In this document: positions 1 through 12,132 of the stretch, piece by piece | How the letters are laid out: each line of letters opens with the position of its first letter | Position numbering within the stretch: the stretch's first letter is position 1 | Origin: Thamnaconus septentrionalis | Lineage: Eukaryota; Chordata; Actinopteri; Tetraodontiformes; Monacanthidae | Assembly: GCA_009823395.1 (NCBI GenBank) | Contig: CM020501.1 | Location: 11,175,861-11,239,860, forward strand | Direction: 5' to 3' | Length of the DNA stretch: 64,000 nucleotides | The notes under the pieces: model-generated | Told to the model about the DNA's origin: nothing | Databases searched by the model: none | The model's input: the letters and a program-made list of their open reading frames with translations, nothing else | Made by a program: the position numbers and the translations under genes

Positions 1-17
1 TCATGGATGCTACTTAC

Positions 18-29
18 CTCTGACAGCCG
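18..29 (-). CDS. lrba: Candidate 12-nt microexon of lrba
   Basis: On the minus strand a polypyrimidine-rich tract, two overlapping TGC triplets and an AAAACAG acceptor are followed after only 12 bases by a consensus GTAAGT donor. The 12 bases are a multiple of three. Upstream exon 27 ends with one base of a codon (G), so the insert reads Ala-Ala-Val-Arg and hands on the same phase without a stop. A pyrimidine tract followed by TGC just before the AG is the known signature of SRRM4-dependent neuronal microexons. I do not recall this segment from the human LRBA protein, where the preceding exon joins directly to a TDEDI-like sequence. It could therefore be an alternative, lineage-specific or spurious exon. 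The splice sites are seen directly; use as an exon is inference. Confidence 0.35.
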
Positions 30-310
30 CTGTTTTGCAGCAAGAAAGAAAAAGTGAAGAGAATTTCACAATTTAATCTCACTCTGAGCTCATCCGCTCA
101 CTTCAGCAGCGTGCCGAGATTCACGCTCGGCTTATTAGTGCATCGTCGCACAATGGGTGGCAGAGAACCAAAGCACCTTTGTGAAAATTCAAATGAGGTC
201 GCTATTTTATTGTGACTCGTGGTGCAATAAACCTTTTATTGCAATGGGATAACACCTTCTTTTATTAGGGTGCGCTCGGAGGCGAGGGAGCGGGCTGAGG
301 CGGGACTCAC

Positions 311-435
311 CGTGTTCGGCCGCTGCCTTCAGCGTCGCCTCCGAGTGAGTCGATCCGTAGGGGTTCTTGACGAAGCGCCGTCGTCGCCTTAAATCGTCCT
401 CCCAGTAGTCCAGGCGCCAGAACTCCCTCGGCCGG
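311..435 (-). CDS. lrba: lrba exon 27 of window (pre-PH-BEACH segment)
   Basis: 125 bases, acceptor CGCTGCAG, donor GTGAGT. It completes a Ser codon begun in exon 26 and reads [20 protein letters not shown], then [21 protein letters not shown], ending one base into a codon. This is the highly conserved BEACH-family stretch between the DUF1088 region and the PH-like domain. The [16 protein letters not shown] version is LRBA-like rather than NBEA-like (FVRNAFGSTHADALLK). It is the most C-terminal secure exon here; the PH, BEACH and WD40 exons lie beyond position 1. Confidence 0.95.
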
Positions 436-1336
436 CTGCAGCGAGACAGAGGTAGCACATGTGTTAGCAATTACCAGCCAGCATGGTATAGGAGCAGAGC
501 ATTAGGGCTCAGGTCCAAGCATGGGAACACATAAAGCCAGCATTGTGTTTGGTGTTTCCTTCAACCCTCATGATCAGTCTTTTTAAAAAACATTGCCATT
601 GCCGTCCTCGTCAGTGACGGCGCTCAGAGCAGAGGGCACGGCGGCTCCCCCCTTTTTGCTTGTTTTGTGAAGGTTTGTGTTTTTCCCCTCTACCTTTGGA
701 AGGGAAGAACAAGAGGAAGGAGCAAATAACAGCTGGATCCTTTTCCTCGCACACTTCTGCGACTTCTGCTCTGCTCATTTCAGGCCCAGTGAGATGCCTC
801 CCGTCAGGGCTGGGAGCTGGCTTGGATGAGACGAGGGCCGTCGCAAACAAAGAAAAGGGGTGGATAGCATTACCAATATTAATCACTGTCCACAGCACCC
901 ATTTTTCTCTCCAATTTACATCTCCCTGAAGTCTGGTGGCTCGGTAAATCATCCCGCGCTGAAGGAAAAGAAGGTGTTTACTTTTAATAAGGAGCCACGT
1001 GCGCGGTGTACCTGCCACCTATAGAAACGTCAGTGCTATTTTTAACGAATGAAGCAATTTCAACAAATTAAAATCTTCACCATTCAGGGCTTGGAGGGTT
1101 AAAAAAAAGCAATTTTCTTATTACTTCAGTAACTAATTTCTTCATGGAGATTTTTTTTAATTCTGTCAAACTTTTTCACACATGGCAATGCTGCACCAGT
1201 GTCAGTTCTATCGTATGAAAATTCCCTTCCATTATACAGAAACATCCCGGGTGATTCACATTAGCATAGGTGTTAGAAATGCAGAAGAGTTTTCAGTCAG
1301 ATGAAACAGAGAGACGTTGGTTGTCTTGTACAAAGC

Positions 1337-1386
1337 AAAAAGAAACAACACAACTGATAAGAATATCAGTTGTGTTGTTTCTTTTT
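1337..1386. repeat. Perfect 23-bp inverted repeat, 4-nt loop
   Basis: Left arm 1337-1359 and right arm 1364-1386 are exact reverse complements, separated by AGAA. The arms begin AAAAAGAAACAACACAACTG on the left. There are no obvious transposon ends or target duplications around it. It could be a template-switch palindrome or a very short hairpin precursor; the 4-base loop and perfect pairing are unlike a typical animal pre-miRNA. Confidence 0.9.
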
Positions 1387-2639
1387 CCTACAAAATATCT
1401 CTAAAACCCAGTGCAAACAAACAAACAATAATTTACCAACCACTTTAGTTGTGTAAATAATAAGAGAAAGGTCTGTGCTTTATGAAACGTTTAATCTGGA
1501 GGTCTTTAAAGCACTCACAGGTTCAGCGGGCCTTCTGTCTGTGGAGTATTAAAGCGAGAAGACGGCAAAAAGGTCAAAGTCTTTAAACGGAGCACAACAG
1601 ACTTTCAAATAAAGGAAAATATTTCCAAAATAATTAACCTTAATGGCGATCAGAAAGCCCTCGGCCATATTTATCCTTTAAAGATGTAGGAAGACACGAT
1701 TTATAGAGGCAGTGGCACACGATGGGAGAGAGCCGGCATACTTTATGGGATCTGCTTTTGAACACAGACCGGGCCGGGGGCGCCTCACAAATCTTCAGCC
1801 CTACATCAATGATCACACAGGGGCCACTAAAAGGGAAAGGAGCTTTACTCGAGAAAATAAATACAATTTCCAAGTGGGTCTTTAAAAAAAAAACCCTGTA
1901 TATTCTGGCAAATGAAAACCATTGATTGTTTCACAAAATAGCATCTCCAAGGCTGGGATTGCATGGAGACAGAGAAAATGCCACTTGGTTTGGATGGAAA
2001 AAAATTAAAAACTGACATGAATGGGAGTGTGTATGTGTGTGTGTGAGCGCGCGCGCAGGAGAAGTTGGAAAGTCACAAGGGACCACAGGTCTGTGTGGGA
2101 CCAGATTTGGCCATCGACAAAGAGACCGGCTCCGTGTTTGCATGCGATAGTCTTGCAAAGGCAAATGGCCACTTCATCATCTCCGCCTGCGACAGTATTC
2201 ATCTGTGGAAATAATTATCAAGGACGTGCACGGGCGCGGCGCTCCAAACACGGACGCGCTCGTCCCTCATTTTGGTTTCGCGGGGACGCGGACAATGCAC
2301 GTTCATCCATCAGGACGGGGAGCCACCGGCTGCAGCAATTAGTCACTGACTGGACTGAGAGATGCAACCTCTGCCAGTCATATTCACCCGGGGCACCGGG
2401 GAAAACCAGGCCACAATGGAGGCCCTAATGACGGGGCGCGAGAGGAGGCGGACGCGCCGTGAGAGATACCTCGTCATCAATCCACCGCGGCGGTAACAAG
2501 AGAGCGGAGATGCGGCGCAATAACAGCTCTCCCCTCCACCCCGCCCTCCTCGTCCTCCCCCACCCTGCCCCTCCTCGAAGCGCGGAGAGCGTGTTTCCAA
2601 AGCGCTGATAAATTATTCAGAGCTGATCCATCTTCCCGG

Positions 2640-2800
2640 GGCATCCTTGGCAGGATTTACCGAGGCGCCATTCTTCAAAACAACAACGGTTAGAACAACA
2701 AAAGGCGCGGCGCCTCACTGTGGCTCCATGCAAAGGCGCCTGTGTAATTAGTAATTAGCCTGTCATGGAAGGTGTCTGGGAGGCAGGGCTGTTCAGAGGC
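2640..2800. promoter_or_regulatory. Candidate conserved enhancer with tandem TAATTA sites
   Basis: GC-rich non-coding sequence contains two adjacent homeodomain cores, TAATTA at 2745-2750 and again at 2752-2757, beside repeated GGCGCC/AAGGCGC blocks and an ATGCAAAGG element. The motif density and absence of repeats or coding potential resemble vertebrate conserved non-coding elements. Conservation itself cannot be seen from one sequence. Confidence 0.25.
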
Positions 2801-3618
2801 GGCCGCCTCTGATGGCTAGGCGGAGAGGGAAGACAATCTATCCTTAGACTTACCAGCATGTGGGTTAGTTTGCTTTGAGTCTATTTCTGGACCACATTAG
2901 GGTACAAGACAAGGTCCGTAAGAGTTTTATTGGTCGTCGTAAACTGTAATGACCCTATTGCTTTGATTATCTTTATTTATTTCTTGAGAAATCGTTGGAC
3001 TGGTCAGTGAGGATCTTAAGTTGTAGGTTTGATTCAGCTTCACAAAGAAGGTAAGTTTTGTCATTAATGCAGCTCTGATGCTTCCTCCCACTGATCAGGT
3101 GGCAATGCACAGATGTCTTTCAAATGCATGTCGATCTAATTTGCAGGGACATTTTCTCGGTGAGATGTTTAGGATTTCAATTCAATCTACACAAAAACAA
3201 TGACGGCATTCCAGTAAATCTGTCTTGGGTAGTTGATGGACAGAATTGAAGAGACAGTGTTGGATTAAGTTGTTGAGTCATTTCTGAGTGATCAACATTA
3301 CAACTACAGTAGCTCTCATAATATATTTTCTTCCACAAATAAGTGTGCAATTGGCCAAACAATGAATTAAACAGAACTAGAACCAAAAACAAACAATTAA
3401 AATATCATATGATTCATAAATCCTTTGATGTCTGTCTATTGAAAAAGCACAGCAACATAAATTCCCCCTGGGGTAATTAAGGTTTAATCTTGTGGTCAAT
3501 ATCACACTAATCTAGTATTAAGAAAGCCTAAAATGACCAATCCTACTCCACTCTAAATTAATCAGCAGATATTATAGGAATGTTGTAGCTCTCCACCATG
3601 TGTGAGGGCCTCCGCAGC

Positions 3619-3662
<44 letters not shown>
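3619..3662. repeat. (CAT)n trinucleotide microsatellite
   Basis: About 14 uninterrupted TCA/CAT units. It produces artificial poly-Ser and poly-Asp reading frames; there is no splice or homology support for coding. Confidence 0.95.
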
Positions 3663-5169
3663 TAATGGCCATTTCAGACACAAACAGATTCTCTCTGAAG
3701 GTCCTGTAAGTTCAACAGCGTCACTGTTCCTCTGCGATATTATCTTTTTCGCTGCCAAGAACAAAGCTTTGCAGTCCATTAAGATTTATGATTAGAGTGA
3801 TGAAAAATGAAAGCACCGCATTAACGTCATCATATTTAGCAAACTTGGCTTATTTCATTTGATAAAAAAATCTAAAAGATAAACTACTAAGAGCATTAGA
3901 TTTACTTCCAATCACATCTGTTTACGGTACAGTTCTGCCTTTTTATAAATGCAGAATTGACCCTGAGTGAAAAGGAAGATGTGCAGAAATCAGAGCTGCA
4001 GTTGCACGGGGTTCATCTCCAAAGGGTTTACATTTAATATCGCCATGACCGGCCAAACATGCACGCAGCACGCAGTATAACGCTTCATATATCACTGCAA
4101 GCGACTTCATTTTGGAGCAAAAGATCACTCACAACCTTTCTGCTAAATTAATTTGGGTACAGTCAATGAGCCCTGCATATGCAGAGTGAGATTTCTTCCC
4201 GCGTGCTTATTTGACTTTAATGTTAGATCCTATTGGTGGCCGTCAAATTGCTCAACCATTGCCGCTATCCCCAAGATCATTTTGCTTTGATTTGCATAAA
4301 CCATGTGTTGAGAAGAAACGGGAGGGCAGGCGCAGATTGAGGATTTGTCATGTCGGGCAGCGCTTGAGCGCCGGCTCTTTGTCAAAGCGGTGGCAGCGTC
4401 GGCTTGGGATTGTATCTCCGCATTCAAATTAAAATGAAACAGGACCAAACATCTTCATGTTTGGCATGATTAAGTCTCAGAGTGATTTTTTTCTCCCCCG
4501 CACGCATGCAATAATGCTTATCCTTCCCACTGTGATGAGTTTTACATGTACACGCGCGTATGTTAATTCACCTTGGGCTAATGTTGTTTACAAGATTTAC
4601 CAGAGGTAACAACGGGGTCACGGACCCGGAAACATTTCCATCTTATTCTTTTAAATTACAGTCCGAGTGTAATTTAGCATATCGGCTTCATTAATTACAG
4701 ACAGGGAGGGGTCATTTAATTTGTCATTTTTTGAATATTAATTTAAAAAGGCCTGCAATAAGTGAGGTTAGCACTCCATCATTTATGCGACTACTTAAAA
4801 AAAATGTAGATTTGATCAAATGGCCGATTCCAAAGACAGATCTGGAGCTTGCACGTGAGCAAAGCTTCCACTCGAAACAAAATCCATGCACATTCGCATC
4901 TGTAGCTTTTTCGCGTTAGCTCTCTTACTCTCTGCATTCGCCGCTGACACGCCAGAGTGCACCCGCGCTCATTACCAAGTCAACGCGGGCACCTACCACT
5001 CCTCCCAATTAACTCCAATTTATCCAAGAGCCTTCACGAGCAGGGGGCTGAAAACAGAGGGAGTGATGCTGCGTCTCGGCAACACGGCCGGCCCGCGAGG
5101 ATCAAAGCACTCCCATGGGTGGGAGGCAAAGGGCTCGGCGCTCACCCACAATGCAGTGCAGCCGAATGA

Positions 5170-5300
5170 AATAATGCAAATCAAGCTCTAATTACCGCCA
5201 GCTTAGCGCGCGGCTTCCCAATTAGCCGCAATTACACACAGTGTAAATTCGGCAACAAAAGGCCACACAATTACGCACTAATTAGCCCGCATATCAGATT
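5170..5300. promoter_or_regulatory. Candidate enhancer: POU octamer plus homeodomain cluster
   Basis: An octamer ATGCAAAT (5174-5181) is followed within about 100 bases by five homeodomain-type cores: TAATTA near 5189, AATTA at 5220, AATTA at 5230, AATTA at 5268 and TAATTA near 5279. The block is non-repetitive and non-coding. Such clusters are typical of developmental enhancers; function and conservation are inferred only. Confidence 0.35.
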
Positions 5301-6159
5301 TCATGAGAGGTAAGTGTTGTGTTTAGTGGCCTTGTAAAGACTTAACAAGTTAGATTTGACAAATGAGTAAAAATGGAGCGTCTGCTCGATTTCACTGTTT
5401 ACTGCCGAAATTGCATCTAAGCATCAACTGCGTAACAAATAGTGTACACAGACTTGTGCCGCAGCGTCCCTGAAGTGGGACCATCTGTATCTTTGCTGAA
5501 GGGTCACATTTTTCCTCTGATTTTGACAACGTGCATTTAAGGCCATTCATCACCACTGCTGCAAGGTAATGAGGGCATCCACCGGACTGCCATTGCATAA
5601 TTCTACCATTACTGGCCCATTGTAATAATCTCCTGACCTCTAGCTTTCAGAACTGATCTTGACCGGAATGACAAATCTCAATGCATACTCGCGGTTCAAA
5701 CATACCCTTAAAGAGAAAAATGTAGAGCTGAGGAAGCCCAAGGTCAGCTGAGAGCGGAAGTCTTGGATTTTTTTTCCTTTGGGGCCTGAACTCAACGTTC
5801 ATCTGTACTAAAAACAGGAAAGCATCAGACTCTTCGTCCTTGTTAATGTTTTTACAGCAAAGGAGAAGAGTAGAGGTTGAAGGTGTAAGAAGTTGTACAA
5901 TAGTGAGGTTCATGAACTCATCCACAGTGCACATTTGCATGTATGCTTTAGCACAAATTTTTGAAGGGGATTAGGGCAAAAGATAAAAGAAAAATAGTTT
6001 TATTTTTGTCACGAAACTGATCATTATTAGAAAACACCGGAAACATGAATTTTGCAACATGGAAACAATCTTGAAGTCACTTATTAGGCTGCCCTCTGTG
6101 TGCTTACCAGTAAATCAATACACATTTTAATGACCATAACATAAAATTCTCGTAGACTG

Positions 6160-6255
6160 CAAGTGTGAATGGTTGTATGACTTTCTATGTGGACCTGTGA
6201 TAAACTTGTCCCCGCCTTCGCCAGCAGACGTCTGGGATAATCTTCAGCATCGTCC
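6160..6255 (+). mobile_element. Degenerate SINE-like fragment (3' portion)
   Basis: The order AAGTGTGAATGGTTGTATGA, then TGGACCTGTGATAAACT, then CCCCGCCTTCGCC, then GTCTGGGATAATCTTCAGC matches, with mutations, the 3' half of the element at 43610-43972 (GAGTGCGAATCCTTGTTTGT ... CTGTGCTAAACTGGCGAC ... CTGGGATAGGCTCCAGC). The 5' head is missing. It is probably an old, truncated copy. Confidence 0.55.
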
Positions 6256-6481
6256 GCAGTAATATAAAAATTGATAGATTAACAAAATGAGTCATTGGCA
6301 GACGGTAAAAAGAAATTAACGTTCAATTGTTACTGTCAAAGACCGAAGCTTGATTTGCCCACATCTGTACACCAGTGTTAGCAATGTAAAGTAAATCTAC
6401 AGCAAGAAGAACAAGTGGAAGATCTACGAGCGGAGGATGATCCTCACTCTTCCACCCTCCATGCTGAGGACACTGGCATTT

Positions 6482-6641
<160 letters not shown>

Positions 6642-6810
6642 CCCAAGAAAGTGCTGGATTCTGAAGATAAGGGCGATTTTTTTTTTTTTGGGAAATGGTG
6701 GAAGTAGTAAAATAAATGACCTGCTGGTCCCACGGTGTAATTACAGTGGCTGGAAGCTCACCAATCCGTCTTGAGGCAGAGGAGGGCGGGCACTGACATG
6801 CTGCAAAGGG

Positions 6811-6840
6811 GTTAGTCAAAGGAGATAGCCTTTGACTAAC
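6811..6840. repeat. 12-bp perfect inverted repeat
   Basis: GTTAGTCAAAGG (6811-6822) and CCTTTGACTAAC (6829-6840) are exact reverse complements around a 6-base spacer. No transposase, terminator or RNA gene context is visible. Confidence 0.75.
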
Positions 6841-7360
6841 TACTGGCCCCGGACAATCGATAACGTGCACATATTGCGTCCAGGGAGACAGGAGGCAGAA
6901 AAGGCCCTAAAAACTTGCCAAATGGTTTTTCATTCAGATATTGATCAGCCTCTTTTTTATCATGACCTTGCACCACCGAGGCCATATACTTTCTTAAGGG
7001 TATATGAAACTCATAAATCTGAGAGTTTCAGTGGAATCGCACTGGGCTCTCGGAGCAGCATGGCAGGGTGGGAGGAAGGGAAGGAGGGAGGGAGGAAGGA
7101 CGGCATAATTGGTCTTTCAGGGATGGCGATACTTTTCGCAGGGATACCATTACATTTCCGCGCTGCCGGGAAGTGGATGGAGAAAAAACTGCTGGGGCAC
7201 CAGTGAAAGCAGGATGTAGAGGATGTAAATGGGACGTGTTAAATTGACTTAATTGACACTCTTTTCAGCCGTGTCTTCTGTTTATCTTTCAGGCAGCAAG
7301 TTTGGTTTGAAGTCAAGGGATTCATGTAATGAGCAGAAGGGCTCTGAAAACTAAGGTTAT

Positions 7361-7580
7361 GAGCGCTCAGTGGTCTAGCGGTAGAGTGTCCGCCCTGAGA
7401 CTGGTAGGTTGTGAGTTCCACAGTATTTGGGTTGGAATTGGGGGGTTAGATCACCCAATGATTCCCGGGAGGGGCACAGCTGCTGCCCACCGCTCGATCA
7501 GCAGATGATGGGTCAAATGCGGAGGACATATTTCGCATTCTTCAGGATTTGACAATCACTGGCACTTTGACTTTAACTAT
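7361..7580 (+). mobile_element. tRNA-derived SINE (fish type), copy 1
   Basis: The tRNA-like head has an A box (TGGTCTAGCGG, 7371-7381) and a decayed B-box region (GGTTGTGAGTTCCA). A body follows with ATCACCCAATGATTCCCGGG and GATGGGTCAAATGCGGAGG, then a tail of ACTTTGACTTTAACT. Head and tail match a second, opposite-strand copy at about 44028-44284. It is non-coding and probably inactive, with a mutated B box. Confidence 0.8.
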
Positions 7581-7976
7581 CGCATGTGATGGGTAACGGG
7601 TGCACCTGATATCACCATGGCTTCACTCTTTGTTTTACCATTGTGCAGGCTTGAATTGAAAGTGTCATACACAGCAATTCCAAGTGGAAAAGTGAGAGCA
7701 TACAGTAATAATGGCAAACTTCACTTTTCACAATTAAATTACAGTTCAGGTTAAACTGTCCTTGCGTTCGTAGTGCACAAGTAGGTGTTATAATCGATCT
7801 AAATTGACAACATTGGCATTAGTGTTTAACCCAAGCACAGCATGATTATTTCATCATTTTAACAAAAATAAAAACTCAAGAAAATGAGAGTCAAAGTGTG
7901 TTTTTATTTTTATTTTTTAAATGGAACGGATGTTAATAGAATAGATTCATACTTTTCCATCCTCGTCATTTTGCAA

Positions 7977-7978
<2 letters not shown>

Positions 7979-8010
<32 letters not shown>
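7979..8010. repeat. (TG)n microsatellite
   Basis: About 16 TG units, then CGTG. Confidence 0.95.
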
Positions 8011-8015
<5 letters not shown>

Positions 8016-11000
8016 CTGGGACAACGCAGAAACACTTGAGCACGCTTGCATATGGACATCATCAGTTGTTAATATGTTCCGCTATGACACTTTGTTACTG
8101 TTCCTTACAGCCCCCAGCCACTGTACTGTATATACAGTCGGGGTAAATGTTATCTTTAAGGCTATATTCCAATTCATATCCATGAGGCAGACTGCACGGT
8201 AGGGCCCTTTGTGGCACGTTAGTTTTATCTAACTGATGGAACGCGGGGCCTGTCAGACTCCAGCAGTTCCCCCCAGAGATTTAAAGAACATCCTTTTTGT
8301 CCCCGTCACAACTTTGCCGTCCCAGACACATGTCACTGCGCATGATTAATGAGGTGGAGGGTTTCACGTTCGGCCCGTTTAAGGACTCCGGTTTAGAGAA
8401 TCTGTGCGTGATACGAGGAGTCTCATTTACAGAGATGAGCAGAGCATAGGGGCTCACGTTGCTTTTGTTTCAGCGCAGGCCGTGTGTTTATCCGCGAGCC
8501 TGACTCGAGCCCTTGCTAATTGGTTTTGAAGTGGCGGGGACATGGGCTAAAGGAAACAGCTGTCTGTGGCTCTCTGATGAGACGGGAGCTGCACGCTGCT
8601 GCAGCTGCCACTGCACAGTACAGCAGGTCACGACTGTGTTTATACAGCCAGCATTTATAAGCAAACCGAAAGCCATTATCAGCTAAAAAAGACCAGTTAA
8701 GTACTGTATAATGCGATGGGCTTCTTTTTTTGTTGTTGTAAAGAAATGCTACGCAAATGTTCTACGGCCGCTTCCACTCAAACAGCCGTCCCGGCTAAAC
8801 TGAAGCAAGCAGATAATCTGAAAAGATAAGAAAAAAGGGCTAAAGGGGAAAGAAAAATAACAGAGAAGATTTTAGTTTTCTTTTGAAAATGACGCGAGTA
8901 CACAAGTGAACGGAGAGTGAGCGGAGACCCTGCTGCAGTGTTTATTTTCCTCCCAAACGCCACAAAGGCAATCTGATGGTCAGATAAGTTGAGTCAAGGC
9001 AAATGCAGAGTCGTCTAACCAGCAAATAAGACTCGCTTTTGACCTTTCGCATGCGGACGTGCACATCGCTCACGTGGTTCGGGACGTGCAGCAGCAAAGG
9101 GGGGACGACCAGCCGAGCTGCCCCTCGTCTCGTCTTTGTCCTCCTCAACTTCTTCATTAACTAATTTCTCCACCCCCGTCTCTCATTCCGCCCTCCTCCC
9201 TGCGCCGCCGCCTTCCTGACCTCTCTGAGTTGTGCATTTCCGAGAGCCGGCGTACTGTAAACAGTTATATTCTTGTTTCCTATGGTTATAATCTCCGCTG
9301 ACATGCCGGAGTCCCATTTCCTTTTTCAGGCCTGCGTACGCCGCACCAGCGAAGCTGTAACGTACATTTTGTCCATAAAACAGGCACGCAAAGCAGCGCA
9401 GACACTGCGCAGGCCTGGGCTGCAGCGCATGCATTACAACGAGTATTATGGATCATAATTGTGATTTAGGTGTGCGATGGAAGCACACAAGTTGAGATGA
9501 ATCGCGTGACTCTCATGCAATCATTTATTTAACAGAAAGAAAAAAGGAGGAGGAAAGACGTGCATGAGAACAAGTGTCTGCTCTGAGTAAGTAAACACCA
9601 TGGCGTAAAAATAATCCGTTGGGGGCTTTGGAGTGTGATTTGGCATGTGGTATTATATAGAATATAGAAGAAATAAAAATTTAGGAGAAAAGAAGTTGGA
9701 ATTTTAGGTTATTGATTTATTGTTCTATGATCCGCTTGGTGAAACAGGTCATAGACAAGTGAAAGGATGGGCAAAGTGAATGCTTAAAACATGCAACAAC
9801 AGTAAATATGTAAAGTCAATAGTCAAAATAAATAATGCTTCGGTTGTATCAGTTCAATTCACATCTTTTAAAGTGTCTTTGTGGGTAATTAATAAGAACC
9901 TACTTGAAAGAGAAAGTGTAAATTGACAGATGAACAATGAATAACAAGTAGGAGCTTGAGCTATAATGAGATCTGTCTATACAGAGCTGTAATAAAATGT
10001 AGAATATAGGTATTTTTTGTGCTTATAATTCACATAATGGACTAAAAAGCTAAAATGAGAATGATGGTCCAACAACGTGATGCATCCATGGACTCCATCC
10101 AAACATCAACTTGTGAGCAATCAAACAGTCTGGCTAATTTACAGAATTTCAATTGGGTAATTGAGTTCTGACCAGCAATTAAACGTCACACTAATTAGAC
10201 TAAATGATTGAAATGTTACTGTAAAGCCTTGACAAAAAGGTGCTAATACCGAGCTAACAAGCTAGCACCTTTAGTTTCCAAAACAAATACTCACTACTTT
10301 TCCACATTAGATCCCACAATCCCTTAGTTTGAATAAAGCAAGCCCCTTATAACTTGACAATTTTATGACAAGACATAAATTATAATTATTTGTACTGGTG
10401 CTGTACAAGCAGCTCTGCACATATATCAAGCAACGAAACCCAGGGAAGGGAGTCATATTTCACTTTGGGAATATTTTCCTTTATAGGGGGAACTGAGACA
10501 GCAGAAATTGTTATTTAAAAAAAAAATCACAGCTATCCGTATATGTTCTGGCCTCCGGTGGCAGCGCAAGCCAAATGACATAGCGCAAGATAAAATAGTA
10601 ATGCTAATATCAATAGTTTGTCCATTACAGGTCAGCTAACTGTCCGGGGGAACAGTTACAAAGCTGTTCGCTTTCGATCTCGCGCGGCCGATCAATACGG
10701 GGGCATACTGTTTCAATTTTGCCGACATTGATTTTCTCCATAACACTGCAACCCCGACGCATTCGTCTTTCTGAAGGAAGGATGATTTGATTTACTGAAG
10801 AAAAATTGGAGTGCACATCACAAAGATTTTTTGCCCAGGCGGGAGTGTGACGCGCGGAAAGATGGATGTCCCTTGGCTCGGAAGCCTCTAGCCTAAGGGC
10901 GTCCATTAGAGCGGCGCTGCTGCAGAAAATGAGTTGCTTATATGAGGAGGGAGGAGTGGAGGGAGACGGCTCGCGGGAGGTGTGTGTGTGTGTGTCTGTG

Positions 11001-11285
11001 CGCGTTCGTGTGTGCGTGTCTGTTTTTTTGCAAGCTTTGGTTTGGGTGAATGTGGGATTAAAGCAGGAGTGGAAGGAGACGCTTTGAAAAGCAAAGTGGA
11101 AGATGAAGTGGGAGCCTGGCAAATGCCAAGGACTGCACATTAACCTGCGTTTCTGGGATAGAGTCTGGGCTCAGCCTCAGACAGGGTGCAGTGTCAACAA
11201 CAACAACAGCAGCAACAAAAGCAGCAACAACACCGCCGTCACATCACACTTTTTCCTTTCTGTGAATTTCAACAGTACATCAGTC

Positions 11286-11467
11286 CAGTGTTTTTCAACC
11301 ACCCAGGTGAAGGCTCAGGTTTCACACTGAGTGAGTATAAATAAATAAAGAGACTATATTGTCATTATTAGGTTAAAGAGTGTAATTTTATAATAAATTT
11401 GGGTGGTGGTGGGATTTTTTTCAATGTAAAAAATGTGCCATGGCTCAAAAAAGGCTGAGAAACACTG
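11286..11467. mobile_element. hAT-type MITE with TIRs and 8-bp TSD
   Basis: The left end CAGTGTTTTTCAACC and the right end (reverse complement CAGTGTTTCTCAGCC) form imperfect terminal inverted repeats. The flanks are CATCAGTC (11278-11285) and CATTAGTC (11468-11475), an 8-base target-site duplication with one mismatch. The 182-base element has an AT-rich interior and no transposase ORF. TIR type and TSD length fit a non-autonomous hAT element. Confidence 0.8.
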
Positions 11468-12094
11468 CATTAGTCAGCCTGTTGTGATGCAAGCGCAGGT
11501 ATGAGGAGGGGGGGTAAAAAGCGGAGCTTGTCCCCGGAGACGGCTGGTCGGCGTTCTCCATCATCTTCCCTCGGCTCCTCTCACTGTCCGTCAGCAGCGT
11601 TGGCGTGTCGAACACATGAAGGATGATTCCCGCGCCAAATAAACACAGCGGCGTCGGGATGCTCAGCGGAGCCCGGCTCAAAAGATAGGAGATGAAGAAA
11701 AAAAAATGACACATGCCAGTAGTTTCATTTGTGGCTCGCGGTTCATTTACTTTTTTTTAACCCCCCCCCGACCACCACCACCACCTGCCTGGCCCGTGCT
11801 ATACCTGAGCCGCAAGGCGCCGGCGATGGGGAGGTATGAACGGACAGGTAGTCGACCTATTTGTCTGACTACGGATCTGTCTTTGTCACGGCACGAGATG
11901 ACAGACAAGGGCGCCCGGACGATGGATGACGCCTCCCGCCTATCGCGGGGAAGGAATCCTCTCCGGACGGCGGCGGGGTGGTGCAGCCGAAAGGAGACGG
12001 AGGGAAGCGGCAGCGAGAGGACGAGGAGCGCGAGGGAGCCGGGGGGAAAGAAATTGCATGCAGGAAAGAGAGAGAGAGGGTGAGAGAGGGAGGG

Positions 12095-12132
12095 AGTGTG
12101 TGTGTGTGTGTGTGTGTGTGTGAGTGTGTGTG
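12095..12132. repeat. (GT)n microsatellite
   Basis: Uninterrupted GT run with one GA interruption, adjacent to a GA-rich stretch on its left. Confidence 0.9.

Noticed and set aside
3558..3795. Poly-Asp and poly-Ser ORFs
   Set aside because: Created by the (CAT)n tract; no supporting exon structure.
7361..7435. Possible functional tRNA gene
   Set aside because: Only the A box is good; the acceptor stem and B box are decayed, and the sequence continues into a SINE body and tail.
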